Source: Methylophilus glucosoxydans
GTDB taxonomy: Bacteria; Pseudomonadota; Gammaproteobacteria; Burkholderiales; Methylophilaceae
Length of the DNA: 64,000 nucleotides
Direction: 5' to 3'
NCBI RefSeq assembly: GCF_042676145.1
Contig: NZ_JBHTJW010000004.1
Coordinates: 27,524-91,523 of the forward strand
Shown: positions 19,765 to 28,657 of the stretch, piece after piece
Layout: every line of letters starts with the position of its first letter
How positions within the stretch are numbered: the first letter of the stretch is position 1
Notes under the pieces: generated by a model
The model's input: the letters and a program-made list of their open reading frames with translations, nothing else
What the model was told of the DNA's origin: nothing
Database searches by the model: none
Translations under genes and position numbers: made by a program

Positions 19765-21417
19765 ATGAGTCAGAACGGGATTGGCGAGCTGGTAGCGCCA
19801 CTCAACGAAAACACCACACAGCGGCAGTTTATGCGGCATCGTCTTGTCCGAAAGGTACAAGACAATACGCATTTTCTGGCGATGACCAGCATGGTGTGCG
19901 GCTTGTTAGGTTTTCCCCATTATTTGCTGGATGTAGATAACAATATCTGGCTCGCGCAATTGTTGACTTACCTGACCTTTATTCTGGTCAGCTACAATCT
20001 GCTGCTCGAAAATGGCCGAAACAACCTGGCCATGTTGACCATGTCGCTGGTGACCATCAGTTTGTTCGTGGTGCAACTGTCACCTTACGCCGCCGATTTT
20101 AACGATACCGCCAGCATCTTGCGTGCCTCAGGCCAAACCGGCCTGCATGCGCCTTCCAACAGTTGGGAGTTTATTGCCGGTGGTGTGTTAGCCTGTCTGA
20201 TTGCGGTCTCCTATCTTTTTCAGCGGCATCATTATGTTGCTGCCAGTCAGGGCATGCTGTGTATTGCGGTCATGATTCCTTTGATTCCTTTGCTAGGGCT
20301 GCTTTGCGGCATTGCCAATCCTTATGGTGTCATGTCCCCGCTGACCACCTTGAGTGGCATGCTCTGTGCGTTTGGCTTGCTCGCCAAGCAGGCATCGCAC
20401 CCGCCCATGAGTTACCTGTTGCTGATGGACGATACCGGTAAACAGATTCGCTCCAGTATCTTGTTGTTAAGTATCTGCGCCATCTTGCTGGCGAGGGCCG
20501 GTGTGATGTTTGGGGACAATATGCGCGGCTTGCCCCTCGTGGTACTGGTTTCCTTGATCGCCATCATTTATACCCTGTCGGTGACTTATTATCACCAGGG
20601 ACAGGTCAGCGAAAAGGTACTGCCCGCAACCGATATGGATTTCGCCAGCCAGGTCGAGACCGCGCTGGATAATCAGCAGTTTTTTATGATGTATCAGCCG
20701 CAGGTCGATTTTAAGACGGGCAAACTGAAAGGGGTGGAAGCATTGGTTCGCTGGCGCCATCCTGAAAAAGGCATTATTTCCCCGGAGAAATTCATTCGGG
20801 TGGCCGAGTTGACCGGGTTGATTGTGCCTTTGGGCAAATGGATCATGCAAACGGCCTGTGCACAGGCTGCTCAGTGGAAGGATCATCCGGTGCTCGGCAA
20901 GATAGAGGTGTCTGTCAACGTCTCTGCATTGCAACTTAAGTCTGGCACTTTGGTAGAAGAGATCATGCAGATTCTGCAAGACACCGGGCTCGCGCCAGAA
21001 CGGCTGGTGATTGAGTTGACCGAAAGCTCTTTTGTACAGGATGACGGTGAGAATGCGCGTCTGATGCATCAGCTCAAAGAAGCAGGCATCAAACTGGCCA
21101 TTGATGATTTTGGGACTGGCTATTCCTGCCTGTCTTATTTGCGTGATATTCCGGGCGATTATCTCAAGGTAGACCGTTCATTCGTGATGGAGCTGCCTGG
21201 TCACAATAAAGCAGAAGCCGTGATTCAGGCGATCGTCAGCCTGGGCAAAAGCCTGGATTACCGCATTATTGCCGAAGGGGTAGAAACCCAGGCACAGGCT
21301 GATTTCCTCAAGTCAATCGGCTGCGATATTGTGCAAGGCTTTTTGTATGCCAAACCCCTTGAAGCCGATGCGCTGCCACAATGGGTCTCTGTGGCACAAC
21401 CTGAAACGCTCACCTGA
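19765..21417 (+). CDS. Membrane EAL-domain c-di-GMP phosphodiesterase, copy A
   Basis: A 550-residue protein with about eight membrane helices in residues 20-290 and a C-terminal EAL domain (about 295-540). The domain is complete: EALVRWRHP (Glu near 324), NVSALQL, ELTESSF, IDDFGTGYSCLSYL (near 446), KVDRSF and AEGVETQAQ, so cleavage of c-di-GMP to pGpG is expected. No GGDEF domain. The membrane part carries PMSYLLLMDDTGKQ just before the last helices, also present in the next gene. ATG at 19765 follows AAGGG. Confidence 0.88.
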   Translation: MSQNGIGELVAPLNENTTQRQFMRHRLVRKVQDNTHFLAMTSMVCGLLGFPHYLLDVDNNIWLAQLLTYLTFILVSYNLLLENGRNNLAMLTMSLVTISLFVVQLSPYAADFNDTASILRASGQTGLHAPSNSWEFIAGGVLACLIAVSYLFQRHHYVAASQGMLCIAVMIPLIPLLGLLCGIANPYGVMSPLTTLSGMLCAFGLLAKQASHPPMSYLLLMDDTGKQIRSSILLLSICAILLARAGVMFGDNMRGLPLVVLVSLIAIIYTLSVTYYHQGQVSEKVLPATDMDFASQVETALDNQQFFMMYQPQVDFKTGKLKGVEALVRWRHPEKGIISPEKFIRVAELTGLIVPLGKWIMQTACAQAAQWKDHPVLGKIEVSVNVSALQLKSGTLVEEIMQILQDTGLAPERLVIELTESSFVQDDGENARLMHQLKEAGIKLAIDDFGTGYSCLSYLRDIPGDYLKVDRSFVMELPGHNKAEAVIQAIVSLGKSLDYRIIAEGVETQAQADFLKSIGCDIVQGFLYAKPLEADALPQWVSVAQPETLT

Positions 21418-21663
21418 TTTGCATTGACTGATCATGACTTGACCTGCCATGGTCAGGACTTTTTCCCTCGTTTAGCTTGCTTCCATTCTGCTATAAAAAC
21501 TATCTGTTTTATAGCGAATCACTCATGAGTATCAATTAATTTGATATAAAGAGTAGAAATGTGCCATTTTATTTTACTTTGGTATCCATTCGTTTCGCCT
21601 ATAGTGAATGACATGGCCTGTGCCCGCACAGGATCAGAATAGATCAAGATTAGGGGGAGCACT

Positions 21664-23295
21664 ATGTCAGTTTCCAGTATTGACTGGTCTACTGAGCGTC
21701 ATCACGCAACTTCAACACAGCAGTTATATATGCGGCACCGGTTTTTAAGAACGGTGCAAAAGTTTGCTCCCTGGCTGGCAATTGTCAGTATTGTCACTGT
21801 GTTGTGGGGACTACCGTTTTTGCCAGTACACTCTGCGGCAAGCCTGTTTTTAGTGCAAAGCAGTGCATACCTGATCTTCATGTTCGCCAGCCTGGGGGTG
21901 GTGTACCAGACCTGGCATCAAAAGCGCGTGATTGGTGGCCTGATCCTGATTGTCGCTGCCGGTTTTCTGTGCCAGCTCTATGTCAGAAGCAGCGATGTCA
22001 CATTCAACAACGGCTGGGCGACGCTCGCCACATTGTTCGCTGACCAGCAGGGCAATATGGTTTTTGATCTGGGCATGGCCATGTTAGTGTTGCTCGCAGC
22101 TGTGCTGCATCATCGCCATTGCAATCGCGCCAGCCAGGTCTTGCTGAGTATTGCCGTTTTGATGCCAGTCACTGGCTTGCTGGCCTGGGCTTATCGTATC
22201 CCGCACGCTTACGGTCAGCTCTCACTGTTGACCACGATTGGTGGCTCGCTGTGTGCGGCGGCCTTGCTGGCAAGGCAGATCACCGCTACCCCCATGAGTT
22301 ACCTGTTGTTGCTGGATGACACTGGCAAGCATCTGAGATGGATCGTCTGCATCTTGATTACATGTGCGATTGTTCTGGGAGGGGTGGGCGTTTTTTTTGA
22401 TAACGATCTTCGCCTGACGCCCATCATTATCACTGCTGCACTGATTTTAATCATCATTGTGATGACTTTGACCTATTATCACAAAGGGGTGATGCATGAG
22501 CAGGTGTTGCCCCCAGAAGACCTGGCTTTTGCCAGTGAACTGGAGGCTGCGATTGCGCAAGAAGCGTTTTATCTGGTGTATCAACCGCAGCTGGATTTTG
22601 AGACCGGTAAACTGGTGGGCGTTGAAGCCTTGATTCGCTGGCAACATCCCGAGCGTGGGGTCGTGTCGCCGAATCAGTTTATCGGTGTGGCCGAGTTGAC
22701 CGGGCTGATTGTGCCCATGGGTGCCTGGGTACTCAAAGCCGCGTGTGCACAAGCGGCCTCCTGGACTACCGGTGAATTGAGTCGGGCCAAAGTCTCGGTC
22801 AACGTCTCCCCCTTGCAGTTAAATACCCCCTGTTTTGCCGAATATGTGTTGCTGGTACTGCAAGAGACTGGCCTGGCGCCTGAGCGCCTGGTAATTGAGC
22901 TGACCGAGAGTGCGTTTATTCATGCCGACTGCACGGGCAACGAGCGCCTGCAGAAACTCAAACAGCACGGCATTAAACTGGCGATTGATGACTTTGGCAC
23001 CGGTTATTCCTGCCTGGCTTATTTGCGTGATATTCCGGGGGATTACCTGAAAGTGGATAGGTCTTTTGTCAATGACATTCCCGGCAAAGAGCGCTCAGAG
23101 GCGGTGATTAGTGCCATTGTGGTGTTGGGCAAAAACCTGCATTACCAGATTGTGGCCGAGGGGGTGGAAACCGAAGCACAGGCAGACTATCTGAAGGCAC
23201 TGGGCTGTGATTTTGTGCAGGGCTTTTTATATGCCAAGCCGATGACCGCACAGGCCTTGCAAGACTGGATGCGCAATCGGGCAGACCTTGCCTGA
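21664..23295 (+). CDS. Membrane EAL-domain c-di-GMP phosphodiesterase, copy B
   Basis: Tandem paralogue of the preceding gene (543 residues). It shares the amphipathic start MRHRFLRTVQ, about eight helices, the PMSYLLLLDDTGK motif and a full EAL domain: EALIRWQHP near residue 320, ELTESAF, IDDFGTGYSCLAYL near 441, AEGVETEAQ. It is predicted to degrade c-di-GMP. The 246 bases between the copies hold a weak hairpin at 21431-21464 and an AT-rich stretch that may be its own promoter; the start follows GGGGGAGCACT. The ligand of the membrane domain is unknown. Confidence 0.88.
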   Translation: MSVSSIDWSTERHHATSTQQLYMRHRFLRTVQKFAPWLAIVSIVTVLWGLPFLPVHSAASLFLVQSSAYLIFMFASLGVVYQTWHQKRVIGGLILIVAAGFLCQLYVRSSDVTFNNGWATLATLFADQQGNMVFDLGMAMLVLLAAVLHHRHCNRASQVLLSIAVLMPVTGLLAWAYRIPHAYGQLSLLTTIGGSLCAAALLARQITATPMSYLLLLDDTGKHLRWIVCILITCAIVLGGVGVFFDNDLRLTPIIITAALILIIIVMTLTYYHKGVMHEQVLPPEDLAFASELEAAIAQEAFYLVYQPQLDFETGKLVGVEALIRWQHPERGVVSPNQFIGVAELTGLIVPMGAWVLKAACAQAASWTTGELSRAKVSVNVSPLQLNTPCFAEYVLLVLQETGLAPERLVIELTESAFIHADCTGNERLQKLKQHGIKLAIDDFGTGYSCLAYLRDIPGDYLKVDRSFVNDIPGKERSEAVISAIVVLGKNLHYQIVAEGVETEAQADYLKALGCDFVQGFLYAKPMTAQALQDWMRNRADLA

Positions 23296-23319
23296 GCTTT
23301 GTGCGTTTAAGGCTTGTGC

Positions 23320-24639
23320 CTAAAACGTGCGCTGATTGAGTTTGGAGCGAACCAGCTCAATATGCGCACGCAACTCGTAAGCATATTGTGAAAAAGGCAC
23401 CGGTAGCTTGACGTTGACCACCTTGGTTTCAATTTCATTGAGTTTATCCAGGCACTGACGGACATCTTCAGCCGATTTGATCTCTTGCAACTGGGTGTCC
23501 AGAAAGCGTAGCTCGCCGTAATAACGGAACAGTTTGCGCTTGACCAGCCACACATACACCATCGGGATAATTTTGGTGAGCGGGATCAGCAACGCCAGCA
23601 AAGGCAAAATCACAATCAGCGTGCGATTAACAAAGGTGGCTGCCCAAAATGGCAGGTATTTATCAATAATCGGCAGGCCGGATTTGTAGAAATTCAGCGC
23701 CTGCGTGCTGATCGGGAAATCCGTATCCTTGGCAGAAGGGAATTCTCCCTTGCCGTTAAACATGCTTGGGCCACCATGCACTTCGGCAATCACTTTCATC
23801 ATCAGGTAAATCAGCGCCGGATGCATGCTGTCCTTGATCACCAGCGTCGCGGTTGGCGCCACCAGATGCACATCGTGGCTGGGAATATTGCGCGCCAGGT
23901 CCATGGCGCCTTCTGGCAGCACCAGGTGATGCATAAACGCAAACTTGCGTGAAAAGGCTTCAGCGGTGTCCATACTTACCATGGTCAGATGCTTGTCTGC
24001 AATGAGCTCGCGGACCAGGCTGGAGTTGGCAACATCCACAAAAAAAGCAGCATCGAGCTTGTCTGATTGCAGGGCCGCCACTGCTTCTTCGGCACCTATG
24101 GTGACCAAGGTACTGTTGCTGGCATTGATGCCACTTTCCGAAAGCAGCGTGTTGGCCAGAAAATGACTGCCACTGCCTGGATAGCCGACGCCGATGCGTT
24201 TGCCTTTGAGGGCCGATAAATGGGTGGTTTCAGTTTTGCCGCGGCAAAAAATCCATACCGGCTGGTAGTACAGGCTGCCTAATGACAACAGTGAGCCTGC
24301 GCCTTCACTATGCGCCATGCCATCTTGAATGAATGCAATATCTACGTTGGAGTCAGGGTCCTTGAGCAAACGCAGGTTTTCATCATCCCCTGCCGTTTTG
24401 CGTATCTGCAGATGAATGCCTTCTTTTTTAAGATAAACGCCATAAATCGCGGCAAACGCATTGTAATTGAGGTCCGCTTCGCCGGTGGCAATCACAATAT
24501 TGCGTGGGGGTGCAGGGTCTATGAATTTGTAAGCAAAAAACAGTGCCAGGCAAATGAGCAGGAAGGAGGGGAGCGTGGCTTCCAGCATTTCGCGGGTGAA
24601 AATGGCGGTAAATTTGTTGTTGCGCGGATCAAATTTCAT
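23320..24639 (-). CDS. TAXI-family TRAP solute-binding protein, membrane-anchored
   Basis: A 439-residue member of the TAXI (TRAP-associated extracytoplasmic) family. After an N-terminal signal-anchor helix (about 20-40), the binding domain starts NIVIATGEADLNYNAFA and contains GKRIGVGYPGSGSHFLA and DAAFFVDVAN. A second membrane helix near 345-370 is followed by a helical cytoplasmic tail, which ordinary TAXI proteins lack. No TRAP permease (DctQM) is nearby, so it may be a sensor or use a permease elsewhere. It ends 24 bases from the converging EAL gene. Confidence 0.8.
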   Translation of the reverse strand: MKFDPRNNKFTAIFTREMLEATLPSFLLICLALFFAYKFIDPAPPRNIVIATGEADLNYNAFAAIYGVYLKKEGIHLQIRKTAGDDENLRLLKDPDSNVDIAFIQDGMAHSEGAGSLLSLGSLYYQPVWIFCRGKTETTHLSALKGKRIGVGYPGSGSHFLANTLLSESGINASNSTLVTIGAEEAVAALQSDKLDAAFFVDVANSSLVRELIADKHLTMVSMDTAEAFSRKFAFMHHLVLPEGAMDLARNIPSHDVHLVAPTATLVIKDSMHPALIYLMMKVIAEVHGGPSMFNGKGEFPSAKDTDFPISTQALNFYKSGLPIIDKYLPFWAATFVNRTLIVILPLLALLIPLTKIIPMVYVWLVKRKLFRYYGELRFLDTQLQEIKSAEDVRQCLDKLNEIETKVVNVKLPVPFSQYAYELRAHIELVRSKLNQRTF

Positions 24640-24740
24640 CGGTTATCTGGCGTCTGGTTATGGAAATCACACTCACAGCGAGCTATGCATTACGATTCTA
24701 CAGAGGCTTGCCGCGAATGTCACAATCTTGGCTGCAACAT

Positions 24741-24789
24741 AAAAATAATCCCCTGCCTTGGCAACGCGCACGCTGCACTGGCAGGGGAT
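24741..24789 (-). terminator. Terminator of the encapsulin operon
   Basis: On the minus strand, a ten-base stem ATCCCCTGCC/GGCAGGGGAT with a 22-base loop is followed by TATTTTTAT. It lies 22 bases beyond the desulfurase stop codon. Confidence 0.75.
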
Positions 24790-24810
24790 GAGCTATGTTA
24801 CGCGGCTATA

Positions 24811-26724
24811 CTAGGCGTGATAGGACGCCAAGCGCTGTAACACCGTAATCATGCGGTCAATTTCATCATAAGTGTTGTAAAACGCCAGTGACGGCCGTAC
24901 GGTGGTTTCAACACCAAAGCGACGCAAAATCGGCTGTGCACAATGATGGCCAGAACGCACGGCGATGCCTTCTTCATTAAGCGCTGCGCCTACCTCTTCG
25001 CTTTGATAGCCCTTGAGTGCAAAAGACAGCACACTGGCTTTATGTTTGGCTGTCCCGATCAGACGCAGATTGGGGATCTGGCACATGGCTGCTGTGGCAT
25101 ACTCCAGCAGGGCATGCTCATAGGCGGCGATATTTTCGATGCCTAGACGTTCCACATACTGCAAGGCGGCACCTAACCCTACCGCATCGGCGATATTACC
25201 CGTGCCTGCTTCAAACTTGGCCGGGGCCGCGTGATACACCGTTTTTTCAAAGGTGACATCTTGTATCATGTTGCCGCCGCCTTGCCAGGCAGGCATGTCT
25301 TGCAGCACATCGGCTTTGCCATACAAGGCACCAATGCCGGTGGGGCCAAAGATTTTGTGCCCGGAGAACACAAAAAAGTCAGCATCCAGCGTTTGTACAT
25401 CGGTCCGCATATGTGACACCGATTGCGCGCCATCCAGTAGCACTTTTGCGCCCGCCCTGTGAGCCATTGCAATCATTTCCTGAGCAGGCGTGACCGTCCC
25501 CAACGCATTTGATACCTGGGTAAATGACACCAGCTTGGTTTTTGCCGTCAGCAGTTTCTGGTATTCCTCCAGCAGAATCTGGCCACTGTCATCCACCGGA
25601 ATCACTTTCAGCACAGCCCCGGTTTCCTGACACAATTGCTGCCAGGGCACGATATTGGCGTGATGTTCCAGATGTGAGACCACAATTTCATCGCCTTGCC
25701 CCAGATGTTTTTTGCCCCAGGTTTTTGCGACCAGGTTAATCGCTTCCGTGGTCCCGCGTACAAAAATGACCTGATTCACCGAGGGCGCATTGATAAAACG
25801 ACGCACGGTTTCCCGCGCTTCTTCATACGCATCCGTCGCGCGCGCGGCCAGCGCATGGGCGGCCCGGTGAATATTGGAGTTTTCGTGCTGGTAAAAATAA
25901 CTCACGCGGTCGATGACCACTTGTGGTTTTTGCGTAGTCGCCGCATTGTCAAACCAGACCAACTGGCGGCCATTCACCCGCTCATTGAGGATGGGAAAGT
26001 CACGCCGTACCGCATGCACATCAAATGCCGGATGCGCAGAAGCCGGCAGGCTGCCCGTCAACCCGGGTTCGGCCTGCAAAAAGTAAAACGATTGCGCGCC
26101 GGCTACCGGCGGTTTAGCCGCAGTTTGGGAGGAGGCCGCAGACGGTGGGGACTGTATTGCACCCGCCCCCAGCCAGCGATCCAGCTCCTGCTGGTAAGGA
26201 ATATCAATGCCCGTCCCGGCAAATGAGCCAGGGGTCAGAAAAGCAGCCTCGGGCTGCAATACATTCAGGTGGGCCGGATGGTTATGTAACGGGTCGCTAC
26301 CCAAGGCTTCAATGCCAGGCACATACGTGAGCTGCTGAGCTTGCGCCTGCTGGGTGACGGGTTGCGCCTGCGTTTGCGCATAACTCGGTGAGGCCACACC
26401 ACCTGTGCCACCCACATTGACCAGCTTGGTGGTCAATGAGTCAGTAGGCGGGACAGATGGCTGTGGGGCATGCGCAGCCGCCAACGATTGCGCCAGGTCT
26501 GCTGCCGCAAACGGTGCCGTCGCCGGAAACCCTTCAGCGTAGAGATCGTTGACCAGTTGCGTCAGCGTGGCGGTATCCAGCACACCTGTGTTTTCCAGTT
26601 CGCGTCCTACACCCAGCGCAGCAGTCATCTTGGGATGCTCACCCGGCAATGAGGCCAAGATGGCCTCAGGCTCAAAACTGGCGCCATCAGTTAAAGTCAA
26701 GCCGAATGAATTACTTGTAGTCAT
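24811..26724 (-). CDS. Encapsulin cargo: SufS-like cysteine desulfurase with long N-terminal extension
   Basis: PLP enzyme that removes sulfur from cysteine, giving alanine and a persulfide. The catalytic half (about residues 234-637) is SufS-like: DNAATTQKP, LEHHANIVPW, PLP lysine in FSGHKIFGPTG (Lys457) and persulfide Cys595 in RSGHHCAQP. The first 230 residues are an extension rich in Gln, Ala and Pro, predicted disordered, with more ordered pieces around 10-45 and 165-187. Such extensions are the targeting domain that loads cysteine desulfurase into family 2A encapsulins. Start ATG at 26724 lies inside the encapsulin gene (14-base overlap), implying translational coupling; in-frame starts at 26745 or 26760 are possible. 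Confidence 0.9.
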   Translation of the reverse strand: MTTSNSFGLTLTDGASFEPEAILASLPGEHPKMTAALGVGRELENTGVLDTATLTQLVNDLYAEGFPATAPFAAADLAQSLAAAHAPQPSVPPTDSLTTKLVNVGGTGGVASPSYAQTQAQPVTQQAQAQQLTYVPGIEALGSDPLHNHPAHLNVLQPEAAFLTPGSFAGTGIDIPYQQELDRWLGAGAIQSPPSAASSQTAAKPPVAGAQSFYFLQAEPGLTGSLPASAHPAFDVHAVRRDFPILNERVNGRQLVWFDNAATTQKPQVVIDRVSYFYQHENSNIHRAAHALAARATDAYEEARETVRRFINAPSVNQVIFVRGTTEAINLVAKTWGKKHLGQGDEIVVSHLEHHANIVPWQQLCQETGAVLKVIPVDDSGQILLEEYQKLLTAKTKLVSFTQVSNALGTVTPAQEMIAMAHRAGAKVLLDGAQSVSHMRTDVQTLDADFFVFSGHKIFGPTGIGALYGKADVLQDMPAWQGGGNMIQDVTFEKTVYHAAPAKFEAGTGNIADAVGLGAALQYVERLGIENIAAYEHALLEYATAAMCQIPNLRLIGTAKHKASVLSFALKGYQSEEVGAALNEEGIAVRSGHHCAQPILRRFGVETTVRPSLAFYNTYDEIDRMITVLQRLASYHA

Positions 26725-27625
26725 AGTAATGATCAACTCCGACATCTTCCAGGACGGCAATCGCGTCTTCGGTCAGCACGGCCAGTGAGCAATACAGCGA
26801 GACCAGGTAAGAAGCAATCGCTTTATGGTTGATGCCCATAAAACGTACTGACAGGCCCATGGTTTGCTGGCCTGGCAAGTTCGGTTGATACAACCCGATC
26901 ACGCCTTGCTTGCTCTCGCCTACACGCAGCAGCAGGATTTTGGATTTGCCGTTGACGATAGGCAGTTTGTCGCTAGGAATCAGCGGAACGCCACGCCAGG
27001 TCAAGAACTGTGAGCCGAATAAGGAAACGGTTGGGGGTGGCACGCCACGGCGGGTGCACTCACGGCCAAAGGCGGCAATTGCTTTCGGGTGCGTCAGGAA
27101 AAACGCAGGTTCTTTCCAGACTTTGGTCAGCAGCTCATCCAGGTCATCCGGTGTTGGGTAACCATTACGGGTTTTGATGGTTTGTGATTTGGCCACATTG
27201 TTGAGCAGGCCGTACTCTTTGTTGTTGATCAGTTCGCTTTCCTGGCGCTCTTTGACTACTTCAATAGTCAGGCGCAGTTGCTCTTTGATCTGGTTGTGCG
27301 GGCTGCTATACAGGTCAGACACGCGGGTATGCACATCGACCACGGTATTCACCGCGTTTAGCACATATTCACGGCCCCATTCTTCATAATCGACAAAGGT
27401 TGCTGGCAGTTCTTTTTCATCTTTGTTGGAGCAGTCGACAGTAATGGCGTTGGGGTCTTTGGCCTTGTTGACACGGTAAATACCGGCTTCAACGGGTACC
27501 CAGTTGAGCAAATGCACCAGCCAGCGCGGGCTGATGGTGCTGAGCATGGGCACCGATTTGGTAGCATTGGCAAGCGTGCGGGCAGCGACATCGCCCAAAG
27601 CGCTCTGAAAAGGTTGTTCTGACAT
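26711..27625 (-). CDS. srpI: Family 2A encapsulin shell protein (SrpI/MMP-I type)
   Basis: Forms an icosahedral protein nanocompartment with HK97-type fold. It was first known as sulfate-starvation-induced SrpI in cyanobacteria and major membrane protein I in mycobacteria. Recognised from PFQSALGDVAARTLANATK, SPRWLVHLLNWVPVEAGIYRVN and KEPAFFLTHPKAIAAFGREC, and from the adjacent cargo gene. At 304 residues it lacks the cyclic-nucleotide-binding insertion of family 2B. AAGGAG sits five bases before the ATG. Shells of this type from Synechococcus and Acinetobacter enclose cysteine desulfurase and are linked to sulfur storage. No signal peptide is present; cytoplasmic. Confidence 0.93.
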   Translation of the reverse strand: MSEQPFQSALGDVAARTLANATKSVPMLSTISPRWLVHLLNWVPVEAGIYRVNKAKDPNAITVDCSNKDEKELPATFVDYEEWGREYVLNAVNTVVDVHTRVSDLYSSPHNQIKEQLRLTIEVVKERQESELINNKEYGLLNNVAKSQTIKTRNGYPTPDDLDELLTKVWKEPAFFLTHPKAIAAFGRECTRRGVPPPTVSLFGSQFLTWRGVPLIPSDKLPIVNGKSKILLLRVGESKQGVIGLYQPNLPGQQTMGLSVRFMGINHKAIASYLVSLYCSLAVLTEDAIAVLEDVGVDHYYDYK

Positions 27626-27672
27626 AAGGTCTCCTTAAAGTGCAACTATTAATAGGTTGCAATAGTTAAAAA

Positions 27673-28575
27673 TCAAGCCGCAGCCGGAATCGGTTTGGCA
27701 TCCGAATGTGCTTGTGTGAGGTGACTGTTGGCGGGCACGCTACACGTTACCCAAACATTGCCGCCAATAATCGAATGTTTGCCGATGGTGATGCGGCCAA
27801 GAATGGTGGCCCCGGCATACACCACCACGTAATCTTCCAGAATAGGGTGACGTTCAAATTTTTTCACCAGGTGGCCATTGGCATCTTTGGGGAAATTTTT
27901 TGCACCCAATGTCACCGCCTGGTACAGGCGGACGTGATTACCAATAATCGCCGTCTCTCCAATGACCACGCCAGTACCATGATCTATAAAAAAGTAATCG
28001 CCGATACGGGCGCCAGGATGGATATCAATGCCAGTTTGCGAATGGGCGATTTCGGTGATCAGGCGTGCCGTAATGGTCAAGCCCAAGCGATGTAAAACAT
28101 GCGCCAGCCGGTAATGAATCAAAGCCAGAATGCCAGGGTAGCTGACCAGGATTTCATCCACACTGTCCGCGGCCGGATCGCCTTGGTAAGCCGCTTCAAG
28201 GTCGGTATCCAGTTGCAAACGCGCCGCCGGCAGTTGTTCAGCAAAGGTGAACGTCAGGGCATGCGCCTGTTCATTAAATTCGCTAGCAGGCGTGCCTGCT
28301 GCCTTAAACGCCAGTTCCAGCCGGATTTGCTGTTGTAATTCACGCAACGCTTTATCCAGCGTGGTCCCCACATAAAAGTTAATGGCATGTGGCTGAATAT
28401 CAGAATCACCCAGCCGGTTGGGGAACAGCGCCGCAGCCAGGCCTTCCACGCACTTGGCCAGCACTTTACGTGAAGGCAGCTTGGGTGGTTGCGTCAAGCG
28501 CTGGCGTTGTTGCAATGCATGTTCGCGGATGCCCGCCAGTTGTTGCACGATGTGCTCGATGGCAATTTCTTGCAT
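27673..28575 (-). CDS. epsC: Serine O-acetyltransferase, EpsC-like, encapsulin-associated
   Basis: Makes O-acetylserine from serine and acetyl-CoA, the carbon skeleton for cysteine. A helical N-terminal domain (about 1-175) precedes a left-handed beta-helix of hexapeptide repeats: IDIHPGARIGDYFFIDHGTG, VVIGETAIIG, LYQAVTLGAKNFP, then RHPILEDYVVVYAGATILG. At 300 residues it belongs to the longer EpsC-like type, distinct from the CysE at 56155. Serine acetyltransferases of this type are recurrent neighbours of family 2A encapsulins. It is the first gene of the operon, 47 bases ahead of the shell gene; AAGGAA precedes the start. Confidence 0.9.
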   Translation of the reverse strand: MQEIAIEHIVQQLAGIREHALQQRQRLTQPPKLPSRKVLAKCVEGLAAALFPNRLGDSDIQPHAINFYVGTTLDKALRELQQQIRLELAFKAAGTPASEFNEQAHALTFTFAEQLPAARLQLDTDLEAAYQGDPAADSVDEILVSYPGILALIHYRLAHVLHRLGLTITARLITEIAHSQTGIDIHPGARIGDYFFIDHGTGVVIGETAIIGNHVRLYQAVTLGAKNFPKDANGHLVKKFERHPILEDYVVVYAGATILGRITIGKHSIIGGNVWVTCSVPANSHLTQAHSDAKPIPAAA

Positions 28576-28621
28576 CGTGGATTCCTTGTCATGGTAAGTA
28601 CGCGATTGCTGACAACAGGCG

Positions 28622-28657
28622 AAAAAAAAGCCAGTGGCCCTAGCGGGTCACTGGCTT
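28622..28657 (-). terminator. Intrinsic terminator in the leader of the encapsulin operon
   Basis: Read on the minus strand, AAGCCAGTG pairs with CACTGGCTT (with a further CCC/GGG after one mismatch) around loop GCTA and is followed by eight T. It lies 47 bases upstream of the serine acetyltransferase start, where no upstream gene needs a terminator, so attenuation is likely. A small reading frame starts at 28676 after GGAAAGAG and runs through the hairpin; outer arms GTTGTCAGC and GCTGAC..CAAC flank it. Confidence 0.7.

Noticed and set aside
21431..21464. Hairpin followed by TTTTT after the first membrane EAL gene.
   Set aside because: The GACC/GGTC stem is short and mismatched; not strong enough to annotate as a terminator.
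23304..23327. Hairpin CGTTTAAGGC/GCCTAAAACG between the converging EAL and TAXI genes.
   Set aside because: One mismatch and no T run; overlaps a coding end.
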